From the NCBI RefSeq assembly GCF_009932355.1, contig NZ_LEKU01000026.1:1-64000 (forward strand): DNA of 64,000 bases. Reading direction: 5' to 3'. Positions 1-9,313 of the stretch are shown one piece after another. The stretch's first letter is position 1, and each line of letters begins with the position of its first letter. The stretch comes from Riemerella anatipestifer_E (lineage in GTDB: Bacteria; Bacteroidota; Bacteroidia; Flavobacteriales; Weeksellaceae). A model generated the notes under the pieces. That model ran no database searches and was not told the DNA's origin. It saw only the letters and a program-made list of their open reading frames with translations. A program made the translations under genes and the position numbers.

Positions 1-128
<128 letters not shown>

Positions 129-132
<4 letters not shown>

Positions 133-160
133 CTTAGGAAGTTTTCCTATAATACACAAA
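129..160 (-). promoter_or_regulatory. Promoter of the left repeat element
   Basis: On the minus strand a TTTG at 157-160 is followed by 20 bp and TAAGTTTG at 129-136. This fits the Bacteroidota primary sigma pattern (TTTG, 19-21 bp, TAnnTTTG). The right copy has the same spacing. Transcription would start near 122 and run leftward, away from recJ. Confidence 0.65.
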
Positions 161-223
161 CTTTTAGAAAGTTTTATCAGCAAGACTGCCATCATCCTAA
201 TTTTATATTTATCCTTTTTTCGT

Positions 224-231
224 TACTTTTG
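224..231 (+). promoter_or_regulatory. -7 box of recJ, close enough for a leaderless mRNA
   Basis: TACTTTTG matches TAnnTTTG. Its last base is only 6 nt from the ATG at 238, so the mRNA would start at or next to the start codon. No clear -33 TTG is visible. Confidence 0.5.
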
Positions 232-237
232 TGGTCT

Positions 238-1947
238 ATGAATCAAAAATGGATTTACAAACCAGAACCTAGCGAGGAAGTAGTAGATGCCCTTATTTCA
301 TCTATAGGCTATGGCACACTAGAGTCTAAAATACTCGTCCTCCGTGGGATAGATAATTATCAGAAAGCAAGAGAATTCTTTAAACCCAATCTTGAAGATA
401 TACACAACCCTTTCTTAATGGCAGATATGCAAAACGCCGTAGAACGCATTGCTACCGCTATAGAGAACGGAGAAAAAATATTAGTCTACGGAGATTATGA
501 TGTAGATGGCACCACTGCCGTAGCACTAATGTACCTATACCTTAGTAAAATTGTAGAGAAGAAATATCTAGATTTCTACATTCCTGACCGAAATACAGAA
601 GGCTATGGTATTTCCAAAGAAGGGATAGATTTTGCTAAAGAAAACGGCTTTTCGCTAATTATTGCTTTAGATTGTGGCATAAAAGCTATTGATAAGATAG
701 ACTACGCTAAAGAGTTAGGAGTAGACTTTATTATATGTGACCACCACTTACCAGGGGAAAACATTCCTAAAGCAGTGGCAGTACTAGACCCTAAAAGAAC
801 TGATTGCCGCTATCCTTTCAAAGAACTTTCGGGTTGTGGTGTAGGGTTTAAACTATGCCAAGGACTCAATAATATTTATAGAATACCTGATGAGGAGCTA
901 TATGAGCTTACGGACTTATTAGCCATTTCTATCGCAGCGGATATTGTATCTATGACGGGCGAAAACCGTGTACTCGCAAAGTTAGGACTTAAAACCTTGA
1001 GAAAAACTAGAAATTTAGGTATAAGGCTTTTAATCCCAAAAGAAAAGCTAGCGACTTTTGACATTTCTAATATCGTCTTTGAAATTGCTCCAAAAATAAA
1101 TGCCGCGGGAAGAATTTCACACGGTAAAGCGGCCGTGGAACTCATGGTATCAGACAACTTAAAGCACGCCACACAAATTGTAGAAAACATACTAAACCTC
1201 AACGACCACAGGAGAGAAATGGATATGAGTTCTACCACCGCTGCACTCCAACAAGTAATAGACACCCAACAAATTCAAAACGCCACCACCGTAGTTTATG
1301 GCTCCGATTGGAATAAAGGTGTTATAGGAATTGTAGCTTCTAGGCTTACCGAAACTTATTATAAACCTACCGTTGTGTTTACCGATGGTAATAATGGAGA
1401 GATTGTAGCTTCGGCAAGGTCGGTATCAGATTTTGATGTTCATGCTGCTTTGGAGGAATGTTCGGATTTATTTCTAAAATTCGGAGGACACCCTGCTGCT
1501 GCTGGGCTTTCTATGGAAAAAGAAAAGTTTGAACTCTTTAAAGAAAAGTTTGAAAAAACAGTTGCAAAGAATATCAAAGAACACCAAAAAGAGCCTAGCA
1601 TCACTATTGATACCGTAGTAGATATAGACGACTTAAATAAGGATTTCTATAATTTCCATAGAAAACTAGCTCCGTTTGGTCCTCATAATATGAAGCCTAT
1701 TTTAGTCCTGAAAAATCTTAATATCAGCGGGCATGTAAAACAAATGGGTAAGGATAACAGCCACATTAAGTTTTATATTCAAAACCCTAACAATAAACGG
1801 AATATAGAATGTGTAGGATTTAAACTAGGTCATTTTGCCGAAGAGTTCCGTAATAAAACCTTTGATTTAGCCTTTACCGTAGAAGAAAACCACTGGAAAG
1901 GTAATGTAACTTATTACCTCAACATCAAAGGCGTTAAATTCTCTTAA
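238..1947 (+). CDS. recJ: Single-stranded-DNA-specific exonuclease RecJ
   Basis: RecJ is a 5'-3' single-strand DNA exonuclease of recombination and mismatch repair. The 569-residue protein has the DHH phosphoesterase domain first: GDYDVDG at about residues 85-91, DCG near 145, and DHH at 168-170. These aspartates and histidines bind the catalytic metals. The DHHA1 domain follows, with GGHPAAA near residue 420, then a C-terminal OB-fold region. Length is normal for the family. The frame extends nine bases upstream to a TTG, but ATG 238 is the natural start because the -7 box overlaps the longer version. nadD follows after 9 bp and is probably co-transcribed. Confidence 0.96.
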   Translation: MNQKWIYKPEPSEEVVDALISSIGYGTLESKILVLRGIDNYQKAREFFKPNLEDIHNPFLMADMQNAVERIATAIENGEKILVYGDYDVDGTTAVALMYLYLSKIVEKKYLDFYIPDRNTEGYGISKEGIDFAKENGFSLIIALDCGIKAIDKIDYAKELGVDFIICDHHLPGENIPKAVAVLDPKRTDCRYPFKELSGCGVGFKLCQGLNNIYRIPDEELYELTDLLAISIAADIVSMTGENRVLAKLGLKTLRKTRNLGIRLLIPKEKLATFDISNIVFEIAPKINAAGRISHGKAAVELMVSDNLKHATQIVENILNLNDHRREMDMSSTTAALQQVIDTQQIQNATTVVYGSDWNKGVIGIVASRLTETYYKPTVVFTDGNNGEIVASARSVSDFDVHAALEECSDLFLKFGGHPAAAGLSMEKEKFELFKEKFEKTVAKNIKEHQKEPSITIDTVVDIDDLNKDFYNFHRKLAPFGPHNMKPILVLKNLNISGHVKQMGKDNSHIKFYIQNPNNKRNIECVGFKLGHFAEEFRNKTFDLAFTVEENHWKGNVTYYLNIKGVKFS

Positions 1948-1956
1948 TATCAACCC

Positions 1957-2541
1957 ATGAAGAAAGTAAGCCTATTTTTCGGTTCATTTAACCCCATACA
2001 TATTGGGCATCTTATCTTGGCTAATTACATTTTGGAACACTCCGATATGGACGAGCTTTGGTTCGTGGTAAGCCCTCAAAATCCGTTTAAGGAAAAAAAA
2101 TCTTTACTAGCAGACCACAACCGCTTGGAAATGGTAGAGCTTGCCATTAAAAACTACCCTAAAATGAGAGCCTCTAATATAGAGTTTTCGCTCCCACAAC
2201 CTAGCTATACCATAGATACCTTAACCTATCTTCATGAGAAATATCCTGACCATAGTTTCAGTCTTATCATGGGTGAAGACAACCTAGCGTCTCTACACAA
2301 ATGGAAAAACGCTGATAGGTTGGTAGAACAGCACCAAATTATAGTTTACCCTAGAATTTTTGAACACACTGAGGAAGAATATCCTTACAAAGATCACCCT
2401 AACATTCACCAAATCAATGCTCCTATTATAGAGCTTTCTTCTACGGAAATTAGAAATATGATTAAGAATGGAAAAAATACCCGACCTATGCTTCCTATTG
2501 AAGTATTTGAGTATTTAGACGGAAGCCATTTTTATAAATAA
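1957..2541 (+). CDS. nadD: Nicotinate-nucleotide adenylyltransferase
   Basis: NadD joins nicotinate mononucleotide to AMP in NAD biosynthesis. The 194-residue protein opens with the nucleotidyltransferase loop GSFNPIHIGH (residues 9-18) and has the second signature SSTEIR near residue 161, which binds the ATP phosphates. Length is typical. It follows recJ closely and precedes a small membrane protein gene on the same strand. Confidence 0.95.
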   Translation: MKKVSLFFGSFNPIHIGHLILANYILEHSDMDELWFVVSPQNPFKEKKSLLADHNRLEMVELAIKNYPKMRASNIEFSLPQPSYTIDTLTYLHEKYPDHSFSLIMGEDNLASLHKWKNADRLVEQHQIIVYPRIFEHTEEEYPYKDHPNIHQINAPIIELSSTEIRNMIKNGKNTRPMLPIEVFEYLDGSHFYK

Positions 2542-2563
2542 ACTTTAAAGCTCACACAGAATT

Positions 2564-2905
2564 ATGAATATAATTGATAATTTTTTCAGCAAATACCCTG
2601 AAGATAAACTCATAAAATGGTTTAAACAAATTTGCGTTGCAGAAGCCATTTCTTGCTTCTTACTCTACGGCATCGCTATGATTTGGAAACGCTACGATAC
2701 CGAAGGTCTTCTTCCTACGATATTCATCATTATTGCAGGTAATATACACGGTTTATTTTTCACTTTATACCTATTGTTATGTCTTCCTGCGAGGAAAATT
2801 TTTAAATGGGACGATGAAGATTTTGTATTTGCTCTATTGGCAGTATTCTTTCCGTTCGCAACAATATGGGTGGAAAGAAAACTCGCAAAAATGGATAGAG
2901 AGTAA
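2564..2905 (+). CDS. DUF3817 family integral membrane protein
   Basis: A 113-residue protein with three hydrophobic segments (about residues 23-40, 52-73 and 85-102) and the layout of the DUF3817 family. That family is small, membrane-bound and has no established role. It lies 22 bp after nadD in the same direction and is probably at the end of the recJ-nadD unit. No catalytic motif is visible. Confidence 0.75.
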   Translation: MNIIDNFFSKYPEDKLIKWFKQICVAEAISCFLLYGIAMIWKRYDTEGLLPTIFIIIAGNIHGLFFTLYLLLCLPARKIFKWDDEDFVFALLAVFFPFATIWVERKLAKMDRE

Positions 2906-2956
2906 TTAAATTGAGGTTATATCAATATTAAAACACGCCACATTATTTAAAAAAAC

Positions 2957-2964
2957 TAAATTTG
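2957..2964 (+). promoter_or_regulatory. -7 box upstream of pepT
   Basis: TAAATTTG matches TAnnTTTG exactly and lies 17 bp before the pepT ATG. Confidence 0.5.
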
Positions 2965-2981
2965 TAAAAAATATATACACA

Positions 2982-4241
2982 ATGATAAACATAGATTTTA
3001 CCCAAGAATGGAAAGATAAACTACTTGCAAGATTTTTAACTTATGTTAAAATATACTCTACTAGCGACCCTGAAAGTGAAACTACACCATCTACACCTCA
3101 ACAATGGGATATGGCAAATCTACTCTTCAACGAGCTTAAAGAGTTGGGGTTAGAAGATGTTTCCATTGATGAGCACGGTTATGTATTTGGCTTTATTCCT
3201 TCTAATTTAGACGATAAAGAAGTCCCTCAAATAGGATTTATTGCACACTATGATTCCACACCAGACTTTAATGGTAAAGGCGTTAATCCTCAAATATGGA
3301 AAAACTATGACGGTGGAGATTTAGTGCTAAACCAAGAAACAGGCTTTACCCTTTCTTCTTCTAAATTTGAGAGCCTTAAAGATTATATTGGTCAAACCCT
3401 CATCACTACAGACGGTACTACCCTACTTTCTGCGGACGACAAGGCTGGTATTGCAGAAATCGTAACGGCAGCCGAGTACCTTATAGCTCACCCTGAAATT
3501 AAGCACGGTAGAATATCCGTAGGCTTTAACCCTGATGAGGAAATTGGACGAGGAGCCCATAAATTCAATGTAGAAAAATTTGGTGCAGAATGGGCATATA
3601 CAATGGACGGCGGTGAAGTAGGCGAACTAGAATATGAAAACTTTAACGCTGCTGGTGCTGTTGTTAAAATCCATGGTTTAAGTGTTCACCCAGGATATTC
3701 TTATGGTAAAATGGTAAACGCTGGACTTTTAGCAGCAGATTTCATAAACCGTCTTCCGTCTAACGAAACGCCTTCTACCACTAGAGGTTTTGAAGGTTTT
3801 TATCACTTACTAGAAGTAAATGCTGATGTTTCTGAAGCTAAGCTACAATACATCATTAGAGACCACGATGCAGAGAAGTTTGAAGCTAGAAAGTCATTCA
3901 TGTTAGAGAAGGTTAAAGAATTTAATGCTCAATATGGAGAAGGTGTAGCAGAAATAGAAATTAAAGAGCAATATCGCAATATGAAGCAACAGTTTGAAGG
4001 AAAAATGCACATCATAGATTTTGCGGAAGAAGCAATGAAAATAGCTAATATAGAGCCTAAAATAAAAGCTATAAGAGGCGGTACAGACGGTGCTCAGCTT
4101 TCTTATATGGGATTACCATGTCCTAATATTTTTGCGGGAGGGCTCAACTTCCACGGACCTTACGAGTACGTTCCTTTAGAAAGCATGGAGAAAGCCACTA
4201 AAGTGATACTAAACATCGCTCAATTAGTAGCCGAAAAATAA
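2982..4241 (+). CDS. pepT: Peptidase T (tripeptide aminopeptidase)
   Basis: PepT is a cytoplasmic dizinc M20B peptidase that removes the N-terminal residue of tripeptides. The 419-residue protein shows the family's metal and catalytic motifs in order: IAHYDSTPDF near residue 87, SADDKAG near 150, PDEEIGRGA near 185 (catalytic Glu and metal Glu), MDGG near 208, and a C-terminal GGLNFHGPYE with the last metal histidine. Length is normal. It has its own -7 box and a strong terminator at 4264-4296. Confidence 0.95.
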   Translation: MINIDFTQEWKDKLLARFLTYVKIYSTSDPESETTPSTPQQWDMANLLFNELKELGLEDVSIDEHGYVFGFIPSNLDDKEVPQIGFIAHYDSTPDFNGKGVNPQIWKNYDGGDLVLNQETGFTLSSSKFESLKDYIGQTLITTDGTTLLSADDKAGIAEIVTAAEYLIAHPEIKHGRISVGFNPDEEIGRGAHKFNVEKFGAEWAYTMDGGEVGELEYENFNAAGAVVKIHGLSVHPGYSYGKMVNAGLLAADFINRLPSNETPSTTRGFEGFYHLLEVNADVSEAKLQYIIRDHDAEKFEARKSFMLEKVKEFNAQYGEGVAEIEIKEQYRNMKQQFEGKMHIIDFAEEAMKIANIEPKIKAIRGGTDGAQLSYMGLPCPNIFAGGLNFHGPYEYVPLESMEKATKVILNIAQLVAEK

Positions 4242-4263
4242 TCTTTAATCAAAGCCCAATTAC

Positions 4264-4296
4264 ATCTCTCCTTTCTTTTAAAAAGGAGAGATTTTA
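4264..4296 (+). terminator. Rho-independent terminator after pepT
   Basis: An 11-bp perfect stem (4264-4274 with 4282-4292) has a 7-nt loop and is followed by a T-rich tract. Confidence 0.8.
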
Positions 4297-4319
4297 TTAA
4301 GTTTTAATGATTTAATATA

Positions 4320-4649
4320 ATGAAAAAAGCAATTTTATACGCTATCGTAATTACCACCATCAGTTTTCTAAGCAACAAGTTTATTAACGGACAAGAGCCT
4401 GCCGTAGCATTATATTATGGCTTTGCATTCGGATTAGCATGGGGCATGGCATTCTTTCTAGACCGCCCAGATTATAGCTTACCAAAAAAACTGGGAATTT
4501 CGTTTATTGGTATCGGGTTACTTTTAGGGATAGGATTTCTGTTCTTTAATCCCATGATTGCAATCCCTTCCGTACTTAGGTTTTCTATTGTTTTTGTAGC
4601 CTATTTCTTGCTAGCGAGTTTTAGAAGTTCGAAAAGTCTAAGGAAATAA
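4320..4649 (+). CDS. Small membrane protein of unknown function
   Basis: I do not recognise this 109-residue protein. It has about four hydrophobic segments (near residues 5-18, 30-46, 57-75 and 80-100), short polar loops, and a basic C-terminus (SSKSLRK). There are no conserved cysteines or catalytic motifs. It lies alone between the pepT terminator and the fumarase gene. The ATG gives a normal positively charged start (MKK). Confidence 0.65.
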   Translation: MKKAILYAIVITTISFLSNKFINGQEPAVALYYGFAFGLAWGMAFFLDRPDYSLPKKLGISFIGIGLLLGIGFLFFNPMIAIPSVLRFSIVFVAYFLLASFRSSKSLRK

Positions 4650-4779
4650 TTATTTAGAACCGATATAAATTTCTGTTTTTCACATCAAAAAAGGAAGAAA
4701 TCATATCCTTATTTTTTCGTTAAAACCACGGCTATTTTTATTTTTACGGAAAATTGTATAACAGCTAAAAAATATAATA

Positions 4780-6387
4780 ATGGAATTTCATTACCAAGAA
4801 CCTTTCCCTATCCTAAAAGACGACACACCTTATAAAAAACTTACCTCTGAGTATGTAAAAGTGGAGAAATTAGGCGATAGAGAAATTTTAACCATAGACC
4901 CTAAAGGACTAGAACTCTTAGCAGAAAATGCTTTAGCAGATGTTTCTTTTATGCTACGCCCTACCCATTTACAAAAATTAAAAAACATTATTGATGACCC
5001 AGAAGCTACCGATAACGACCGCTTTGTAGCATATAATCTCCTTCAAAATGCAGCTGTTGCTGCGGAGGGTGCATTACCATCTTGCCAAGATACAGGTACA
5101 GCAATATGCGTTGCAAAAAAGGGAGAAAATGTTTATACCGGTGTAAATGACGCTGAATGGATAAGCAAAGGGATTTACAACACCTATCAATCTAAAAATT
5201 TAAGATATTCTCAGATTGTACCTCTAACAATGTTTGAGGAGAAGAACTCTGGCTCTAACCTTCCTGCACAAATAGATATTTATGCCAACAAGGGCAGCGA
5301 ATATCATTTCTTATTCTTAGCAAAAGGAGGCGGTTCTGCCAACAAGACTTTCCTTTATCAAAAAACTAAATCGCTACTTAATGAGAAAAATTTAGAAGCT
5401 TTCGTTAAGGAAAAAATAATGGATTTAGGAACAGCCGCCTGTCCGCCGTATCATTTAGCTCTTGTTATTGGTGGAACTTCAGCAGAAGCCAACTTAGCTG
5501 CTGTAAAGAAAGCTAGTGCGGGTTATTACGACAATCTTCCAACGGAAGGTAATATGGGAGGACAGGCCTTTAGAGATTTAGAATGGGAAAAGAAAGTACA
5601 AGAAATTTGTCAGAAAAGTGCTATTGGGGCACAATTTGGTGGAAAATACCTTACGCATGATGTAAGAGTAATCCGTTTACCTCGCCACGCAGCAAGTTGC
5701 CCTGTAGGCATGGGTGTATCTTGTTCTGCAGACCGAAACATAAAAGGAAAAATCACTAAAGATGGTGTCTTTTTGGAACAATTGGAAGAAAATCCAAAAA
5801 AATTCTTACCAGAAACACCACCTCATCTAGAAGCTCCAGTAGAAATTGACCTTAACCGTCCAATGAACGAAATCCTAGCTGAGCTTTCTAAATATCCTAT
5901 CAAAACGAGGTTAAAACTTAAAGGTACTCTCATTGTTGCTAGAGATATAGCACATGCTAAAATAAAAGAGCTTTTAGATTCAGGTCAGCCAATGCCTGAG
6001 TACTTTAAAAATCATCCTATCTACTACGCTGGACCAGCTAAAACTCCAGAAGGAATGCCATCAGGAAGTTTCGGACCAACAACTGCAGGAAGAATGGACC
6101 CTTATGTAGACGAATTCCAAAAACATGGCGGAAGTATGATTATGCTGGCTAAAGGTAATAGAAGTAAAGAGGTAACCGATGCTTGTGCTAAATACGGCGG
6201 ATTCTATCTAGGCTCTATTGGCGGTCCTGCAGCAATACTTGCCAAAGAGAATATTAAATCTGTGGAAGTGGTAGATTTCCCTGAGTTAGGTATGGAAGCT
6301 GTGAGAAAAATAGAAATAGAAAACTTCCCTGCATTTATCATCACCGATGATAAGGGTAACGATTTTTTCTCAAGCATTGCACACTAA
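4780..6387 (+). CDS. fumA: Fumarate hydratase class I (iron-sulfur)
   Basis: Class I fumarase interconverts fumarate and malate in the TCA cycle using an oxygen-sensitive 4Fe-4S cluster. The 535-residue protein carries both N- and C-terminal fumarase domains on one chain, as in FumA/FumB. Cluster ligand candidates are the cysteines in LPSCQDTGT near residue 107, AACPPYH near 227 and SCPVGMGVSC near 308. The C-terminal half has GPTTAGRMDPY. The fumA symbol reflects the class; orthology to fumA rather than fumB is not meaningful here. No class II fumarase is seen nearby. Confidence 0.93.
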   Translation: MEFHYQEPFPILKDDTPYKKLTSEYVKVEKLGDREILTIDPKGLELLAENALADVSFMLRPTHLQKLKNIIDDPEATDNDRFVAYNLLQNAAVAAEGALPSCQDTGTAICVAKKGENVYTGVNDAEWISKGIYNTYQSKNLRYSQIVPLTMFEEKNSGSNLPAQIDIYANKGSEYHFLFLAKGGGSANKTFLYQKTKSLLNEKNLEAFVKEKIMDLGTAACPPYHLALVIGGTSAEANLAAVKKASAGYYDNLPTEGNMGGQAFRDLEWEKKVQEICQKSAIGAQFGGKYLTHDVRVIRLPRHAASCPVGMGVSCSADRNIKGKITKDGVFLEQLEENPKKFLPETPPHLEAPVEIDLNRPMNEILAELSKYPIKTRLKLKGTLIVARDIAHAKIKELLDSGQPMPEYFKNHPIYYAGPAKTPEGMPSGSFGPTTAGRMDPYVDEFQKHGGSMIMLAKGNRSKEVTDACAKYGGFYLGSIGGPAAILAKENIKSVEVVDFPELGMEAVRKIEIENFPAFIITDDKGNDFFSSIAH

Positions 6388-6427
6388 ATTAAAATGAGTA
6401 TAAATTAAAAATTAGCATAGATTTCTT

Positions 6428-6457
6428 TTGTGGAAAGAGAAATTTATGTTAATTTTG
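6428..6457 (+). promoter_or_regulatory. Promoter that fixes the start of the next small gene
   Basis: TTG (6428-6430), a 19-bp spacer and TAATTTTG (6450-6457) form a full Bacteroidota promoter. The reading frame is open across it, but a start upstream of about 6464 would be lost from the mRNA. Confidence 0.65.
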
Positions 6458-6475
6458 CCTAAAATATTTAAGACA

Positions 6476-6748
6476 ATGATGTTATCAGCATTTTGGCCGT
6501 TTTATCAGTTCCTTTGGACTATTTATTTCTTCACCATGATGATGGCGGGGTTTTGGTGTATCATGATGTTCGCAACTTACATTGTGCCTCTATGGCTTAC
6601 AGAAGGTCTATTGGAATATTTCGGAAAAACTAAGCCTTTTGACCCTGAAGAAGTGAGATATAAAAAGCTTTACGAGCAAGAAGGCGTTGAGGTAATTTAC
6701 AAAAGGCCTCTAGGTGATGTTGTAGAAACACATACTAGCCACCACTAA
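6476..6748 (+). CDS. Small membrane protein of unknown function
   Basis: A protein of about 90 residues that I do not recognise. Its N-terminal half is very hydrophobic with many Met, Phe and Trp residues (MMMAGFWCIMM), giving one or two membrane spans. The C-terminal half is charged and ends in histidines (HTSHH). The start at 6476 (or 6479) is chosen because a complete promoter at 6428-6457 overlaps the longer frame. A terminator at 6809-6835 follows. Confidence 0.65.
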   Translation: MMLSAFWPFYQFLWTIYFFTMMMAGFWCIMMFATYIVPLWLTEGLLEYFGKTKPFDPEEVRYKKLYEQEGVEVIYKRPLGDVVETHTSHH

Positions 6749-6808
6749 TAATCTTTATCCAAGTTTACAAACAAACATACACATTTACTTAGATAGATGT
6801 GACAGGTT

Positions 6809-6835
6809 ACGCTTCCATTTTAGGAAGCGTTTTTT
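6809..6835 (+). terminator. Rho-independent terminator
   Basis: An 8-bp stem, ACGCTTCC (6809-6816) with GGAAGCGT (6823-6830), is followed by a run of T. Confidence 0.85.
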
Positions 6836-6911
6836 GTTATATTAAATTTAATTAACATTAAATATAAATTCCAAAAAAATTCTTAGAATTGCCCATAAAA
6901 GCAAAAGAAAA

Positions 6912-9167
6912 ATGGAGTATTTTATTTTTGTTATTATTCTACTTTTTGTACTAGCCATTGCAGATTTAATTGTAGGTGTAAGTAATGATGCTGTTAATTT
7001 TCTTAACTCTGCTATCGGTTCTAAAGCAGCTCCTTATAAAATCATTATTATTACAGCTATCATTGGTGTAATTTTAGGCTCCGTGTTCTCTAGCGGTATC
7101 ATGGAGATTGCTCGGAAAGGTATATTTTATCCTCAACACTTTACTTTTGATATTATCCTTATCATCTTTCTAGCAGTTATGCTGACTGACATTATACTTC
7201 TAGATATATTTAATAGCCTAGGACTTCCTACCTCTACCACTGTTTCCATTGTATTTGAATTATTGGGAGCAGCCTTAATTAGTGGTATTTTGTTTTCCAT
7301 GGCAAAAGATGATAAAATAAGCGAAATAGGAAAATACATCAACTTTGAAAGTACCTCTAATATTGTTTCAGGTATATTTCTATCCATACTGATTGCCTTT
7401 ACTGCGGGTGTGATTATACAATACTTATGCAGACTATTATTTACCTTCCAATACGAAACTAAATTAGAGAAGTATGGAGCTTTGTATTCGGGAGCTGGGA
7501 TTACTTCCATTGTCTATTTTCTTCTCATAAAAGGGCTTAAAGGCACCACTATCATTAGTTCAGAATCTAGAGATTTCATAAATAATCATACTTGGGCTAT
7601 ACTGGGAACTATATTTTTAGTAGCTACCACTATCTTATTCATACTACAAAAACAATATAAAATAAACCCTCTCAAAATAGTAGTTTTAGCTGGTACTTTT
7701 TCTCTTGCTATGGCTTTCGCTGGAAATGATTTAGTGAATTTTATAGGGGTTCCTATCACAGGTTTTTTGGCCTTTAATCACTGGAAAGAAACAGGAATCC
7801 CCGCCAACGAACTTTACCAAGATTATCTAGCGAGTAACGATGTTATTGTGCCTAACTATATGCTTATCATTGCTGGAATAGTTATGGGGCTTACCATATG
7901 GCTAAGTGCCAAAGCTAAGAAGGTTACAGAAACGGAAGTTAATTTAGGAAGACAAGACGAAGGCGATGAACGGTTTAAACCTAATGCTATTTCAAGAAGT
8001 ATCGTTAATTCATCTCTAGTTTTGGGTAATATTTTCAGTGTCATTATTCCAACTTCCGTCATAAAACACTATAACAAAAGCTTTGAAAAAAGTAAAATAG
8101 AAGAAGCCACTGTTGTGCAAGAATCTCCAGCGTTTGATTTGGTAAGAGCTGCCACCAACCTTATAGTTGCTTCTATACTTATTGCTTGGGCCACTTCTAT
8201 GAAACTACCCCTATCCACTACCTATGTATCTTTTATGGTGGCTATGGGCTCCTCTTTGGCAGATAAAGCTTGGGGAAGAGAATCAGCAGTTTATAGAGTT
8301 GCTGGTGTGTTGTCTGTAATTGGTGGTTGGTTTATCACCGCATTTATTGCATTTACAGTATCTGCCTTATTTGCTTTTATTCTTTATAAAGGTGGAGAAA
8401 TAGGCACATATGTATTAGTAGCTTTGGTATTTACTTTTATTATAGCTTCTCAAATTTCATTCAGCAAAAAAGAGAAAAAAAATAAAACAGCAGAAGATAA
8501 GTTCAGCATACTAGACCAAGAAGACCTTAATTTAGTAGAAAAATATCGCTCTCTAGTAAGTGCCGTAATTTCCGAAATTGCTCAAAGTTACGATGATGCC
8601 ATTAACGGACTAAGGCGAGGTGATATGGCAAAGCTAGAAAAAGCTCACAAAACAGTCTTAGATTTAGAGGAACATGGCAACAAGTTAAAATCTAAAAGTA
8701 TAAAATACATCAAAGGGCTTACCTCTGGAGACCGCGACACTTCCGAAGTACTCCTCCTTAGTAGTGATTTTATTCAAGATCTTACACAATCTACTAAATC
8801 GTTAAGCAACGAATGTCTTTTTTATGTTAAAAATCTACATCAACTTACTGATGTTGAGTTTATGAAAGAGCTTGATATTCTAGAAACAAAAATGAATCAG
8901 TTTTTCAATCATATCTTAGTCTCTTTAGAACAGCCTGAAAGCGAAAGTCTAGATGAAATTAAAAAGCTGAGAAATGCTGTAAGAGCTCATATTAACGAAA
9001 AACTAGAGGAACAGATAGGCATCATCAGCAAAACCAAGCCTAGCACTAAACAAGGTATTCTCCAAACCAGCGTTTATCTACAAAGTAGGGACATACAGGC
9101 AGTTCTTATGCGTATTTCCAAAATGTTTTTAAAATTATATGATAAAAAAGGAGTTACAGTACCATAA
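6912..9167 (+). CDS. PiT-family inorganic phosphate transporter with PhoU-like C-terminal domain
   Basis: This is a sodium- or proton-coupled phosphate permease of the PHO4 family in the inner membrane. The 751-residue protein has the two PiT signature repeats: GVSNDAVNFLNSAIG near residue 22 and AGNDLVNFIGVP near 270. About ten to twelve hydrophobic segments span residues 1-520. After residue 540 the protein turns soluble, helical and charged, resembling PhoU/DUF47, which usually sits in a separate partner protein. Such fused forms are common in Bacteroidota. The gene stands alone between two terminators. Confidence 0.92.
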   Translation: MEYFIFVIILLFVLAIADLIVGVSNDAVNFLNSAIGSKAAPYKIIIITAIIGVILGSVFSSGIMEIARKGIFYPQHFTFDIILIIFLAVMLTDIILLDIFNSLGLPTSTTVSIVFELLGAALISGILFSMAKDDKISEIGKYINFESTSNIVSGIFLSILIAFTAGVIIQYLCRLLFTFQYETKLEKYGALYSGAGITSIVYFLLIKGLKGTTIISSESRDFINNHTWAILGTIFLVATTILFILQKQYKINPLKIVVLAGTFSLAMAFAGNDLVNFIGVPITGFLAFNHWKETGIPANELYQDYLASNDVIVPNYMLIIAGIVMGLTIWLSAKAKKVTETEVNLGRQDEGDERFKPNAISRSIVNSSLVLGNIFSVIIPTSVIKHYNKSFEKSKIEEATVVQESPAFDLVRAATNLIVASILIAWATSMKLPLSTTYVSFMVAMGSSLADKAWGRESAVYRVAGVLSVIGGWFITAFIAFTVSALFAFILYKGGEIGTYVLVALVFTFIIASQISFSKKEKKNKTAEDKFSILDQEDLNLVEKYRSLVSAVISEIAQSYDDAINGLRRGDMAKLEKAHKTVLDLEEHGNKLKSKSIKYIKGLTSGDRDTSEVLLLSSDFIQDLTQSTKSLSNECLFYVKNLHQLTDVEFMKELDILETKMNQFFNHILVSLEQPESESLDEIKKLRNAVRAHINEKLEEQIGIISKTKPSTKQGILQTSVYLQSRDIQAVLMRISKMFLKLYDKKGVTVP

Positions 9168-9194
9168 ACATTAAAAATCAAATGTTTTTTACAG

Positions 9195-9232
9195 AAAACC
9201 TCAACAGCATATGATTCTGAGGTTTTTCTTTT
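9195..9232 (+). terminator. Terminator after the phosphate transporter
   Basis: A 9-bp stem, AAAACCTCA (9195-9203) with TGAGGTTTT (9218-9226), is followed by a T-rich run to about 9236. Confidence 0.8.
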
Positions 9233-9313
9233 TTTTACTATCACTTTATTTCAAACATAATTGTAACATAGCACAGATTTTGAATACTTATTGCAAAAGT
9301 TCATCAATAAAAA

